A DNA stretch of 64,000 nt. Source: Halomonas stenophila. GTDB taxonomy: Bacteria; Pseudomonadota; Gammaproteobacteria; Pseudomonadales; Halomonadaceae. The notes beneath the pieces were generated by a model that was not told where the DNA came from, made no database searches, and saw nothing but the letters and a program-made list of their open reading frames with translations. Below are positions 54,802-64,000 of the stretch, one piece after another (position 1 is the stretch's first letter; every line of letters begins with the position of its first letter). The stretch covers positions 358,571-422,570 of the forward strand of contig NZ_JACHXR010000003.1 of the NCBI RefSeq assembly GCF_014192275.1, in the 5' to 3' direction. A program made the translations under genes and the position numbers.

Positions 54802-56151
<1,350 letters not shown>

Positions 56152-56159
<8 letters not shown>

Positions 56160-58074
56160 GGTGTGACTGCTCCTTGGCTTGCGCCCGTTTGCCGTCCGGG
56201 CCGCTGTCCCGGGGAAGGGTAATGGTGAAGCGGGCACCGCCGCCAGGGGCGTTGCGGGCCTCGAGGCGACCGCCGAGGTCGTCGATGATGCGGCCGGAGA
56301 TCGACAGCCCCAGCCCCAGGCCGCTGCCGGTGGACTTGGTGGTGAAGAAGGGCTCGAAGATCCTGGCGAGATGGTCCTCGGGGATGCCCGGACCGTTGTC
56401 CGCCACCTCGATGGAGACTCGCTCCGACGTGGTCTCGATGGCCAGCGTCAGATGCGGAGACGACGTCTCGGCCAGGGCCTGGAGGGCGTTGCCGATCAGG
56501 TTGACCAGCACCTGCTCGAGGCGTACCGGGTCGGCGCGCACCCAGGCCGTCTGCTCGGGCCAGCGGCGCTCGATGTGGATCGCGCCCTCGCTGAGGCGAG
56601 CCTGGAAGAGGCGCAGGGCATAGTCGAAACAGGACTGCACCGAGACCGCGGTGAGGGTGTCGCCGCTCTTGCGGGAGAACTGACGCAGCTGGGCGCTGAT
56701 CTCGGCCATGCGCCCGGTGAGCTCGACGATCTGGCCGAGGTTGGCATCGGCGGCCTCGGCGCGGCTGCGGGCGATGAAGGCGCGGGCGTTCTCGGCGTAG
56801 GCGCGGATCGCCGCCAGGGGCTGGTTGAGCTCGTGGTTGATGCCGGCGGCGAGCTGGCCCAGCACGGCCAGCTTGGCGGCCTGGACGAGCTCGTCGCGGG
56901 TCTCCCGCAGGCTCTGTTCGGCGCGGCGACGCTCCTCGATCTCGTCGGACAGGCGACGGTTGGTGGCCACCAGGTCGCGGGTGCGGTTGGCCACGTTGCG
57001 TTCCAGCTCGTCGCGGGCCCTCGCCAGGGTCCGGCGCTCGCGCTCGGCGAAGCGCTCGCGCTCCCGGCGCAGGCGCAGGCGCTGCCAGCCGATACCGCCC
57101 CCCAGGGCCACCAGGCCGTAGAGGCCGCCGGCCAGCAGCGCCGAGACCCACTGGGCGCTGATCACCGGGGTCAGGGGCTTGAGGATGTGCATATGCCAGT
57201 CGAAGGCCGGCATGGGGCGGGTCAGGCTGAAATAGGGCTGTCCCGCCAGGGGCCCTTGGGCGAAGCCCACCAGGCGGGTGCGCTCGTCGCGGTGCTCGAT
57301 CTCGCGCAGGCCGGAGGGCGGTAGCGGCTCGTCGCCATAGCGCCGCGAGGCCCGCAGGGCCACGCGCTGCGCCTCGCCGAGCGGCTTCATGGCGGTCAGT
57401 CGCAGTGCCGGCTGGCTGGCCAGGAAGATCACGCCGTCCCGGCCGGTGACCAGCAGTTCGGCGTCCTGCTCGGCCCAGCTGTCCTCCACGGCGTTGAGCA
57501 GCACCTTGAGCACCATCACCCCGTCGGGACGGGCGTCCGGCGCCGTCTCGTCCAGCCACACCGGGGCCGAGAAGTAGTAGCCCCGCTCCCCGGACTGCAC
57601 CCCCAGGCCGAAGAAGCGGCCATTGCGGCCGGCGATGGCCTCCTGGTAATAGCGCCGGTAGCGGTAGTTCTGGCCGATGAAGGTGTCGGGGCGGTGCCAG
57701 TTGCTGGCGGCCAGGGTGTCGGCGTGGTGGTCGAGCAGGTAGATGTCCGAGACGTCGGCGGTGGCCCGGAAGCGGTCGAGCAGGCGGTTCAGCGGCATCG
57801 GGTCCTGGCTGTCCGGCGACGCGAGGAAGCGCTTGACCGCCTCGCGGCTGGCCAGCAGCTCCGGCAGGTAGTCATGGCGCGACAGGTGGCCGGTCAGCCC
57901 GGCCGCCGACAGGCGCAGCTCGTTCTCGGCATCCTGGCGCAGGCTCTGCAGGGCCTGTTCCCGGGCCACTTGGGCGGTCTGCCACATGCACAGGGCGAGC
58001 CCGGCGAGACCCAGCCCCCACAGCAGCAGGCGGATCAGGCGACGACGCTTCGAGGCAGGTGCGGCGTGGGGCAT
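56152..58074 (-). CDS. dctB: C4-dicarboxylate sensor kinase DctB
   Basis: This 640-residue protein has two membrane helices bracketing a long periplasmic sensor (about 40-300) of double-PDC type, recognised by YRYRRYYQEAIAGRNGRFFGLGVQSGERGYYFSAPV. A coiled coil follows, then a kinase core with H-box INHELNQPLAAIRAYAENA, N-box LVNLIGNALQAL and G-boxes ADNGPGIPED and TGSGLGLGLSI. It would phosphorylate DctD. Its ATG (58074) is only 4 bp after the lldR stop, indicating cotranscription. Confidence 0.9.
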
Positions 58075-58078
58075 GGGC

Positions 58079-58852
58079 TCAATGACTCGCCGTGGGCATC
58101 GCCTGGGCGCGACGCAGGGAGCGCTGGGCGCGGGTCTCGGCGCGTGCCGCCTCGAGCAGGCCCTCCTCCACATAGACCAGGTGCTCGTGGGCCCGGCTGC
58201 GGGCCTCCTCGGCACGGCCCTGGAGGATGGCATCGAGCAGGGCGCGGTGCTGGGTCATCAGGTGCTTGCGGGCATCGGGCTTGGCGAACAGGTGCTCGAG
58301 GTTGTCGACGATGCTCTTCTCCAGCAGGTGGAAGATGCCGCGGATGGTGTGCAGCAGCATGACGTTGTGGGCGGCTTCGGCGATGGCCAGGTGGAAGGCG
58401 GCATCGGCCTTGGCCTCCCGGGGCGGGTCCTGCTCGTTGAAGCGAGCCTCCAGCTCCTCGAAGCGTTCGATCAGCACCGCCTTGTCGGTGGGGGTGGCCC
58501 GCAAGGCGGCATAGTAGGCGGACAGGCCTTCCATGGCGTCACGGAACTCCAGCAGGTCCAGATGGAACTCGCCGTGACGGGACAGCATCTCCAGCAGCGG
58601 ATCGCTGTAGCCGCTGTGCAGGTCCTCGGTGATGAAGGTGCCACCCCCCTGGCGGCTGGTCAGCAGGCCGCGGGCGGCGAGCTTCTGGATCGCCTCGCGC
58701 AGCGACGGTCGCGACACGCCGAAGCGTTCGGCGAGCTCACGCTCCGGCGGCAACCGTTGGCCGGGCTTTAGGCTGCCCTCGAGAATCAGGGCCTCGAGGC
58801 GCTCGGTGATGACATCGGCCAGGCGCGGCTGGCGGAGGGATTGATAGGACAT
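58079..58852 (-). CDS. lldR: LldR-type GntR/FadR regulator of lactate genes
   Basis: This 257-residue FadR/FCD regulator has an HTH (LPPERELAERFGVSRPSLREAIQKLAARGLLTSRQGGGTFI) and an all-helical FCD domain with metal-site histidines (AAFHLAIAEAAHN, TQHRALLDAI). The length and neighbourhood match LldR, which binds lactate. ATG 58852 follows AGGAA; ATG 58888 is an alternative. It is divergent from lldEFG and is followed directly by dctBD. Two palindromic operators flank the promoters. PdhR and GlcC are close relatives and cannot be fully excluded. Confidence 0.88.
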   Translation of the reverse strand: MSYQSLRQPRLADVITERLEALILEGSLKPGQRLPPERELAERFGVSRPSLREAIQKLAARGLLTSRQGGGTFITEDLHSGYSDPLLEMLSRHGEFHLDLLEFRDAMEGLSAYYAALRATPTDKAVLIERFEELEARFNEQDPPREAKADAAFHLAIAEAAHNVMLLHTIRGIFHLLEKSIVDNLEHLFAKPDARKHLMTQHRALLDAILQGRAEEARSRAHEHLVYVEEGLLEAARAETRAQRSLRRAQAMPTASH

Positions 58853-58901
58853 GGTGGTGTTTCCTGGGCACGGGGTCACGGTGCTCATGATAGCGGCGAT
58901 G

Positions 58902-58917
58902 AATTGGTATTACCAAT
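58902..58917. promoter_or_regulatory. LldR operator O1
   Basis: AATTGGTATTACCAAT is a 16-base near-perfect dyad matching the AATTGGN4-5ACCAAT-type LldR site. It overlaps a candidate lldR -35 (TTGGTA, with TATCAT 18 bp on, minus strand). Confidence 0.75.
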
Positions 58918-59042
58918 ATGTCGTCATGAAGGCGGGCGTGGAAGAGGATGGGTTTTCCTGCCACTTCAGCCGGTTGCCGCCGACGCTGGATGGCCATAGA
59001 CCAAAGTCTAGCCGTCTGGGCGGTGTCCTTGGCGCCCGGAAT

Positions 59043-59071
59043 TTGACAGTCACGGCGCCGCCTCATACTGT
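59043..59071 (+). promoter_or_regulatory. Sigma70 promoter of lldEFG
   Basis: A consensus TTGACA (59043-59048), 17 bp, then TACTGT (59066-59071). The predicted start near 59078 lies just before operator O2, which would then occupy about +14 to +29. Confidence 0.7.
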
Positions 59072-59090
59072 GCGGTGACATTGCGCTGTA

Positions 59091-59106
59091 AATTGGTTTT
59101 ACCAAT
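59091..59106. promoter_or_regulatory. LldR operator O2
   Basis: AATTGGTTTTACCAAT is the second copy of the dyad, 189 bp centre-to-centre from O1 and just downstream of the lldEFG promoter. Confidence 0.78.
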
Positions 59107-59170
59107 CACCGGCAGCCCAGGCTCATCAAGACAGCGCCCCGCCACCCGGCCGGCGCCGAGGACCCTGACC

Positions 59171-59926
59171 ATGACGCCCGTCAAGCTCTACCCTGCCAGG
59201 CCCGACAAGGTGTACTTCTATGGCACCTGCCTGGTCGACCTCTTCTTCCCCCAGGCCGGCCTCGACGGCATTCGCCTGCTGGAGCGGGAGGGCATCGAGG
59301 TGATCTTCCCCGAAGATCAGACCTGCTGCGGCCAGCCGGCCTACACCTCGGGCTACCAGGACGAGGCGCGAGCCGTCGCCGCGACCCAGCTGGACCTCTT
59401 CCCCGGGCCCTGGCCGATCATCGTGCCCTCCGGCTCCTGCGGCGGCATGATGCGGGTCCACTACCCCGACCTCTTCGCCGGAACCGAGCGGGAGGCGCAG
59501 GCCAGGGAAGTGGCCGACCGGGTATTCGAGCTGACCGAGTTCCTGGTGCATGTCTGTCACCTGCGCCTCGCTGACCGCGGGGGCCCGGAGAAGGTGGCCA
59601 TGCATACCTCCTGCAGCGCTCGGCGCGAGATGGGGCTGGCCGCGACCGGCCCGGCGCTGCTGGGGCGGCTCGAGGGCGTGGAGCTGGTGGAGCCGGCCCG
59701 GGCAACCGAGTGCTGCGGCTTCGGCGGCACCTTCGCGGTGCGTCACCCCGAGGTATCGGCCGCCATGGTCGAGGACAAGAGCCGGGCGATCGAGGCAACC
59801 GGTGCCGAGCATTTCGTCACCTCCGACTGCGGCTGCCTGATGAACATCGCCGGGCGCCTCGAGCATCGGCAGGGTGCCGTGCGCGGCGAGCATATCGCCA
59901 GCTACCTGTGGCAGAGGACGTCATGA
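59171..59926 (+). CDS. lldE: L-lactate oxidation complex subunit LldE/LutA
   Basis: This 251-residue protein has two CCG domains: DQTCCGQPAYTSGY and TECCGFGGTFAVRHPE, with the partner cysteines in SGSCGGMM and DCGCLMN. CCG domains bind heterodisulfide-reductase-type Fe-S clusters. With LldF and LldG it oxidises L-lactate to pyruvate. The start at 59171 follows a leader containing operator O2. Its stop overlaps the lldF start (ATGA). Confidence 0.94.
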   Translation: MTPVKLYPARPDKVYFYGTCLVDLFFPQAGLDGIRLLEREGIEVIFPEDQTCCGQPAYTSGYQDEARAVAATQLDLFPGPWPIIVPSGSCGGMMRVHYPDLFAGTEREAQAREVADRVFELTEFLVHVCHLRLADRGGPEKVAMHTSCSARREMGLAATGPALLGRLEGVELVEPARATECCGFGGTFAVRHPEVSAAMVEDKSRAIEATGAEHFVTSDCGCLMNIAGRLEHRQGAVRGEHIASYLWQRTS

Positions 59927-61362
59927 GTGTACAGACCTACACCCCCGCCGCCTTCCATCGCCAGGCCCACGAGGCCCTGGAGAACCCGCAGATCCGGGCC
60001 AACTTCCGCAAGGCCATGGACGGGCTGATGAGCAAGCGTCGGGACAGTTTCGACGACTGGGACCTGGAGACGCTGCGCGAGCTGGGGGCCAGTATCCGCC
60101 TGCGCGCCCTGGCCAAACTGCCCGACTTACTGGAACGGCTCGAGGCCAACTGCCAGGCCAACGGCATCCGCGTGCACTGGGCGGAGGACGGTGAGCAGGC
60201 CTGCCGCATCATCCGCGAGCTCTGCGAGGCCCGCGAGGCGACGTCGGTGATCAAGGGCAAGTCGATGGTCTCCGAGGAGATGCACCTCAATGCCCACCTG
60301 GAGGCGGCCGGCATCGCCGCGCTGGAGTCCGACCTCGGCGAGTACCTGGTGCAGCTCAACGAGCAGACGCCGTCGCACATCATCATGCCGGCGATCCACC
60401 TCAACACCGACGAGATCGCCGGCATCATGCACGACAAGACCGGCATCGAGCGTACCCGGGACGTCGACGCCATGACCGCCGCGGCCCGCCTCCAGCTGCG
60501 CGAGCGCTTCATGGCCGCCGACGTGGGGGTGTCCGGCGTCAACTTCGCGGTGGCCGAGACCGGCACCCTGTGCCTGGTGGAGAACGAGGGCAACGGTCGC
60601 ATGACCACCACGGTGCCGCCGGTGCACATCGCCGTGACCGGCATCGAGAAAGTCGTCGAGCACCTGCGCGACGTGGCGCCCCTCTACTCGCTGCTCACCC
60701 GCTCGGCCACCGGCCAGCACGTCACCACCTACTTCAACATGATCAGCGGGCCCCGCCGCCCCGGCGAGCACGACGGCCCGGAAGAAGTGCATCTGGTGCT
60801 GGTCGACAACGGTCGCTCCAACATCTACCAGGACGATCAGCTGCTCGACACCCTGCGCTGCATCCGCTGCGGGGCCTGCATGAACCATTGCCCGGTGTAC
60901 ACCCGGGTCGGCGGGCACAGCTACGGGACCACCTATCCGGGGCCCATCGGCAGTATCCTGATGCCCCACCTGGAGGGCCTGGAGTCGACCAGGGACCTGC
61001 CCACCGCCTCGAGCCTGTGCGGGGCCTGCGGCGAGGTCTGCCCGGTGAAGATCCCGATCCCCGACCTGTTGGTGCGGTTGCGCCGCGAGTCGGTCGGCGA
61101 GGGGCGTGGCAACGTGCGCGGTGCCGGCGTCAAGCGCTCGCGCAAGGAGCTGGCGGCCTGGAAGGGCTGGCAGTGGCTGGCCACCCACCCCGGTCTCTGG
61201 CGCAGCGGCACCGCCATGGCCGGCAGGCTGCGTGGCCTGACGCCGGCCCATCTGGGGCCCTGGACCGACTATCGCACCGCGCCGAAGCCGGCGAAGACCA
61301 CCCTGCACGGCCTGCTCAAGCAGCGCCGTGCCCGCCAGGCGGCAGAGGAGAAAGACGCATGA
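59923..61362 (+). CDS. lldF: L-lactate oxidation iron-sulfur subunit LldF/LutB
   Basis: This 479-residue protein carries an N-terminal DUF162/LUD domain (about 60-300; IKGKSMVSEEMHLNAHLEAAGI, GVSGVNFAVAETGTL). Two 4Fe-4S sites follow: CIRCGACMNHCPVY and CGACGEVCPVKI. It transfers electrons from lactate into the chain. ATGA overlaps at both ends couple it to lldE and lldG. The tail includes RKELAAWKGWQWLATHP, typical of LutB. Confidence 0.95.
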   Translation: MSVQTYTPAAFHRQAHEALENPQIRANFRKAMDGLMSKRRDSFDDWDLETLRELGASIRLRALAKLPDLLERLEANCQANGIRVHWAEDGEQACRIIRELCEAREATSVIKGKSMVSEEMHLNAHLEAAGIAALESDLGEYLVQLNEQTPSHIIMPAIHLNTDEIAGIMHDKTGIERTRDVDAMTAAARLQLRERFMAADVGVSGVNFAVAETGTLCLVENEGNGRMTTTVPPVHIAVTGIEKVVEHLRDVAPLYSLLTRSATGQHVTTYFNMISGPRRPGEHDGPEEVHLVLVDNGRSNIYQDDQLLDTLRCIRCGACMNHCPVYTRVGGHSYGTTYPGPIGSILMPHLEGLESTRDLPTASSLCGACGEVCPVKIPIPDLLVRLRRESVGEGRGNVRGAGVKRSRKELAAWKGWQWLATHPGLWRSGTAMAGRLRGLTPAHLGPWTDYRTAPKPAKTTLHGLLKQRRARQAAEEKDA

Positions 61363-62015
61363 GTGCGCGCGAGGCCATCCTGAAGCGACTGCGTGAGCGG
61401 ACCGACGGCCCCCTCGAGGCCCCCGAGAGCGACTTCGCCGTGATGACGGGCCGTGGCTGGACGGCACAGGAGCGCCTCGAGCGCTTCGAGCGCTGGATCG
61501 GCTCCGTGCATGGCGAGGTGATCCATGTGGGGCGCGACGACTGGACCGAGGCCCTCGCCGAGGTGCTGCGCGACAAGGGCGTGCAACGGCTGGCGCTGGG
61601 TCGCGAGCATCCGGTGGCGGCGGCGGCGCGCGAGGCCCTCGCCGGGGGCGACGTCGAGCTGGTCGCGGCCGATCGGGACATCGAGACCTGGCAGCGCGAG
61701 CAGTTCGAGAGCGTGGGCGCCGGCCTGACTTCGACCGGCGGGGGCATCGCCGAGACCGGCAGCCTGTGGCTCTGGCCCACCCCGGACGAGCCCCGCCTGC
61801 TGAGCCTGGTGCCGCCGATCCATATCGCCGTGCTGGATGCCGAGTCCCTCGAGGATACCCTCCACGACGTCATGGCCCGCCACGACTGGGCCGCGGGGAT
61901 GCCCACCAACGCCCTGCTGGTGTCCGGCCCCAGCAAGACCGCCGATATCGAGCAGACCCTGGCCTACGGGGTGCATGGCCCCCGCGAGCTGGTGGTGCTG
62001 GTGCGCCACGCCTAG
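61359..62015 (+). CDS. lldG: L-lactate oxidation subunit LldG/LutC (LUD domain)
   Basis: This 218-residue LUD-domain protein has FESVGAGLTSTGGGIAETGSLWLW and LLSLVPPIHIAVLDAESL, ending in TADIEQTLAYGVHGPRELVVLV, the characteristic LutC fold and glycine motifs. It is the last gene of the lld operon, overlapping lldF by 4 bp. No lactate permease gene is in the window. Confidence 0.94.
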   Translation: MSAREAILKRLRERTDGPLEAPESDFAVMTGRGWTAQERLERFERWIGSVHGEVIHVGRDDWTEALAEVLRDKGVQRLALGREHPVAAAAREALAGGDVELVAADRDIETWQREQFESVGAGLTSTGGGIAETGSLWLWPTPDEPRLLSLVPPIHIAVLDAESLEDTLHDVMARHDWAAGMPTNALLVSGPSKTADIEQTLAYGVHGPRELVVLVRHA

Positions 62016-62110
62016 GGCGCCGGCGCCAAGCGTCATGGTTTTCGCTATAGTGCGGTTGACCCCGGCGCAGGAAGGCCGGGCTCTCGCAACCACATGTAGG
62101 GAGACATGAC

Positions 62111-63841
62111 GTGCATATCCAGGAGTCAGGGAGGTCGCGCCGGCGGACCGTTCGCCAGGGGCGTGTGATGGTCGGTCTCGCCGGGCTGGCGTTGCTGGCG
62201 GGGTGCGGCGACGGGGAGGCGCGTTTCGTCAGCGCCCCCGAGGCGACGCTCGGCAGCGAGATCCAGGGCGAGCTCACCACGGCGAGCCCCGTCAACCTCA
62301 ACAACGGCACCCGCTACTCGGCGCACTGGCTGTGTGCCGGCTCGCCCGATGGCCAGGGCCAGTCCTATGTCCTCGAGGCGCCCTTTGCGGCCGAGCTGTC
62401 CGCCTTCGACGCCCAGGGGCAGTGGCTGGGGAGCGCCCGGGGCGGCCCCGAGGCCGGGACGCTGACCCTGCTGGCCGCGGCGGTGGGCGACGCCTGTACG
62501 CTGGTGGTGGTCAATGGCCGTGGTCATGGCGCCTTCGGCCCCTATCGGCTCACCGCGGAGCCGATAGGGGCCCAGAAGGAACTGGTGCCGGGTCGTGCGC
62601 TGATCGGGCGCCTGGACGGGGGCGAGACCGAGTACCCCATCCGCCTCGACGGGCCGGCGCTGCTCTCACTGTCGCTGAGCGGCGTCGAGGACCTCGGCCT
62701 GCAGCTGGAGGGCAACGGCGTCTCGCAATCGGCGCATGCCTGTGCGGCCGGCGAGCTGCGCCTCGAGGCCTATCTCGAGCCCGGGGACTATCGCGTGCGC
62801 CTGCGCCCCGAGCATGCCCCCGCCGTCGGGGGAGAGGCGAGCTGTCCCGGCCGCGTCCTCGCCACCGGCGAGGCCTATCGCCTGATGGCCGAGCGTCGCG
62901 ACCTGGACGAAGGCTGGCGCAACGGCGGGCCGCTGCGTGACGGTGACCGCCTCAGCGGCACCCTCGAGGGGGCGGCAGCGAATGCCTACAGCCTGCACCT
63001 CGACCGCCCCTCCGAGATCGGTCTGTCGCTGCGTTCGCGGACCTTCGATACCGTGCTGCGGGTGACCGGGGAGGGCGCCGACATCGTCAATGACGACGAT
63101 GGCAGCGGGACCGATTCCCGTCTCGAAACCGTGCTGATGGCCGGTGACTATCGTGTCGAGGTCGACAGCTATGGCGATGGCGTCGGCGACTATGCCCTCG
63201 AGCTGACCCGCCGGGACTTCGACGGCGAGTTCCGCAACGACGGAGCGCTGGCCCTCGGCGAGAGTCTGCGCGGCCAGTTGACCGGCCTCGGCGAGAGCCG
63301 TTACCGCCTGGCGATCGACGAGCCGGTCGAGGTGCGGCTGGCGCTGGACTCCCGGGACTTCGATCCGATGCTGCGCCTGCACGGCAATGGCCTGGACCTG
63401 AGCGACGACGACAGCGGCGGCGATCGCAACGCCCTGATCACCACCATCCTCCAGCCCGGCGAGTATGTCGTCGAGGCGCAGAGCTACAGCGGCAGCGGCA
63501 TCTACCGCCTGCGGGCCGAAGGGGAGGCCTTCGAGGGGCGGACCAGCGATGGCGGTGAAGTGCGCCCCGGCGAGACCGTCTACGGCGACCTCGATGGCGG
63601 CAGCCTGGCCTATGAGCTGGTGATCGGCCAGGCGCGCCCCGTGGTGGTCGAGGCGACCTCGGCGGCGGTGGATACCATGCTGCGGCTTTCGGGCCACGGC
63701 GTCGATGCCCAGAACGATGATGCCGGCGACCTGGGGCTCGGTTCGCGGATCTCGCAGCACCTCGAGCCCGGCACTTACCGAGTCGAGGTGAGTCGCTTCG
63801 GCAGCGGGACCGGCATGGTGCGCCTCGAGATCGGCGGCTGA
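62111..63841 (+). CDS. Lipoprotein with three PPC-like beta-sandwich repeats
   Basis: This protein of up to 576 residues has a lipobox (VGLAGLALLAGCGDG, Cys32) and two diverged N-terminal sections. Three clear repeats of about 93 residues follow (about 272-365, 378-470, 482-576). Each has G-x2-L-x-G-x-L, a D-T/P-M/V-LR-L segment, a DDD-rich loop and a PG-x-Y-V/R-V-E end, as in bacterial pre-peptidase C-terminal (PPC) domains. The DDD loops may bind calcium. There is no protease domain. GTG 62111 has GGGAG upstream; ATG 62168 (start MVGLAGLALL) also gives a complete lipoprotein signal. It is a probable outer-surface or periplasmic protein of unknown role. Confidence 0.7.
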   Translation: MHIQESGRSRRRTVRQGRVMVGLAGLALLAGCGDGEARFVSAPEATLGSEIQGELTTASPVNLNNGTRYSAHWLCAGSPDGQGQSYVLEAPFAAELSAFDAQGQWLGSARGGPEAGTLTLLAAAVGDACTLVVVNGRGHGAFGPYRLTAEPIGAQKELVPGRALIGRLDGGETEYPIRLDGPALLSLSLSGVEDLGLQLEGNGVSQSAHACAAGELRLEAYLEPGDYRVRLRPEHAPAVGGEASCPGRVLATGEAYRLMAERRDLDEGWRNGGPLRDGDRLSGTLEGAAANAYSLHLDRPSEIGLSLRSRTFDTVLRVTGEGADIVNDDDGSGTDSRLETVLMAGDYRVEVDSYGDGVGDYALELTRRDFDGEFRNDGALALGESLRGQLTGLGESRYRLAIDEPVEVRLALDSRDFDPMLRLHGNGLDLSDDDSGGDRNALITTILQPGEYVVEAQSYSGSGIYRLRAEGEAFEGRTSDGGEVRPGETVYGDLDGGSLAYELVIGQARPVVVEATSAAVDTMLRLSGHGVDAQNDDAGDLGLGSRISQHLEPGTYRVEVSRFGSGTGMVRLEIGG

Positions 63842-63849
63842 TGTCGGCA

Positions 63850-63885
63850 GGGCGCCGCGAGGCGGCGCCCCCGAATCTTTTTTTC
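63850..63885 (+). terminator. Rho-independent terminator after the lipoprotein gene
   Basis: GGGCGCCGC and GCGGCGCCC pair around GAG (63850-63870), followed 7 nt later by a run of eight T residues. Confidence 0.75.
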
Positions 63886-63893
63886 CGCAGGGC

Positions 63894-64000
63894 TTGCGCC
63901 GCCCCCGGAGAATCCGTAAAGTACGCATCCGCTGCCGGCGACGGGCAACGTTGCAGGCGGTGATGAGTGGCAGAAGTGCTTGTTTCTTCGAGAGTTTTTG
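63894..64000 (+). promoter_or_regulatory. rRNA-operon-like promoter and leader (window end)
   Basis: TTGCGC (63894-63899), 17 bp, TAAAGT (63917-63922), followed by the discriminator-like ACGCATCCGCTG, resembles rrn promoters of related gammaproteobacteria. Downstream TGCTTGTTTCTT is boxA-like. No gene is seen before the window ends. Confidence 0.45.

Overview
The window looks like a chromosomal stretch of a high-GC gammaproteobacterium, most likely a Halomonas or close relative in the Halomonadaceae. This is inferred from very high GC, strong GC3 bias, proteobacterial gene families throughout (Epd-Pgk-Fba, LigB, PrlC with a YheV protein, LldEFG, TRAP transporters) and local synteny known from pseudomonads and halomonads. 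There is no prophage, insertion sequence, CRISPR array or tRNA/rRNA gene inside the window, although the last 150 bases look like the promoter and leader of an rRNA operon.

Layout. 1-1000: a purine-rich intergenic element, a ParE/Phd-type toxin-antitoxin pair with a promoter/operator, and the terminator of pepP. 1007-8300: housekeeping and orphan genes (aminopeptidase P, dGTPase-like HD protein, RimK-like ATP-grasp, RNase T2, NERD protein, sirtuin, SUI1/YciH). 8467-22265: a sugar-acid catabolic island, with an alpha-hydroxyacid dehydrogenase, a GntR regulator, D-mannonate dehydratase ManD, a zinc alcohol dehydrogenase, a three-gene TRAP transporter, UxuB and UxuA on the plus strand, then two paralogous HAD phosphatases, KdgK and a LacI regulator on the minus strand. 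Together they would import a hexuronate or aldonate, convert fructuronate/mannonate to 2-keto-3-deoxygluconate and phosphorylate it to KDPG. 22400-25000: a CaCA exchanger and small envelope proteins. 25068-32913: central carbon metabolism (class II aldolase, Pgk, Epd, two small heat-shock proteins behind a sigma32-like promoter, class I aldolase, transketolase). 33283-37772: metK, ligB and ahcY (SAM cycle with an intervening ligase). 37821-45826: a GGDEF protein, LpxH-like phosphoesterase, small membrane proteins, GST, Na+/H+ antiporter, AEC carrier, metF and sodC. 45917-49161: a TAXI-type TRAP transporter. 49529-54801: YheV, PrlC, an SNF-type transporter, a gamma carbonic anhydrase and a YdjM-like protein. 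54777-62015: lldR-dctB-dctD facing the lldEFG L-lactate oxidation operon. 62111-63841: a lipoprotein with PPC-like repeats.

The most interesting regulatory signals are these. (i) A sigma54-type promoter with two tandem DctD-like inverted repeats lies upstream of the TAXI-TRAP genes, about 7 kb from dctBD. (ii) Two LldR-type operators sit 189 bp apart around the lldR/lldEFG divergent promoter. (iii) Two identical 16-bp LacI-type operators precede kdgK and its lacI gene. There are also two small local duplications: a truncated second copy of the yheV 5' end, and a decayed copy of the metF 3' end.
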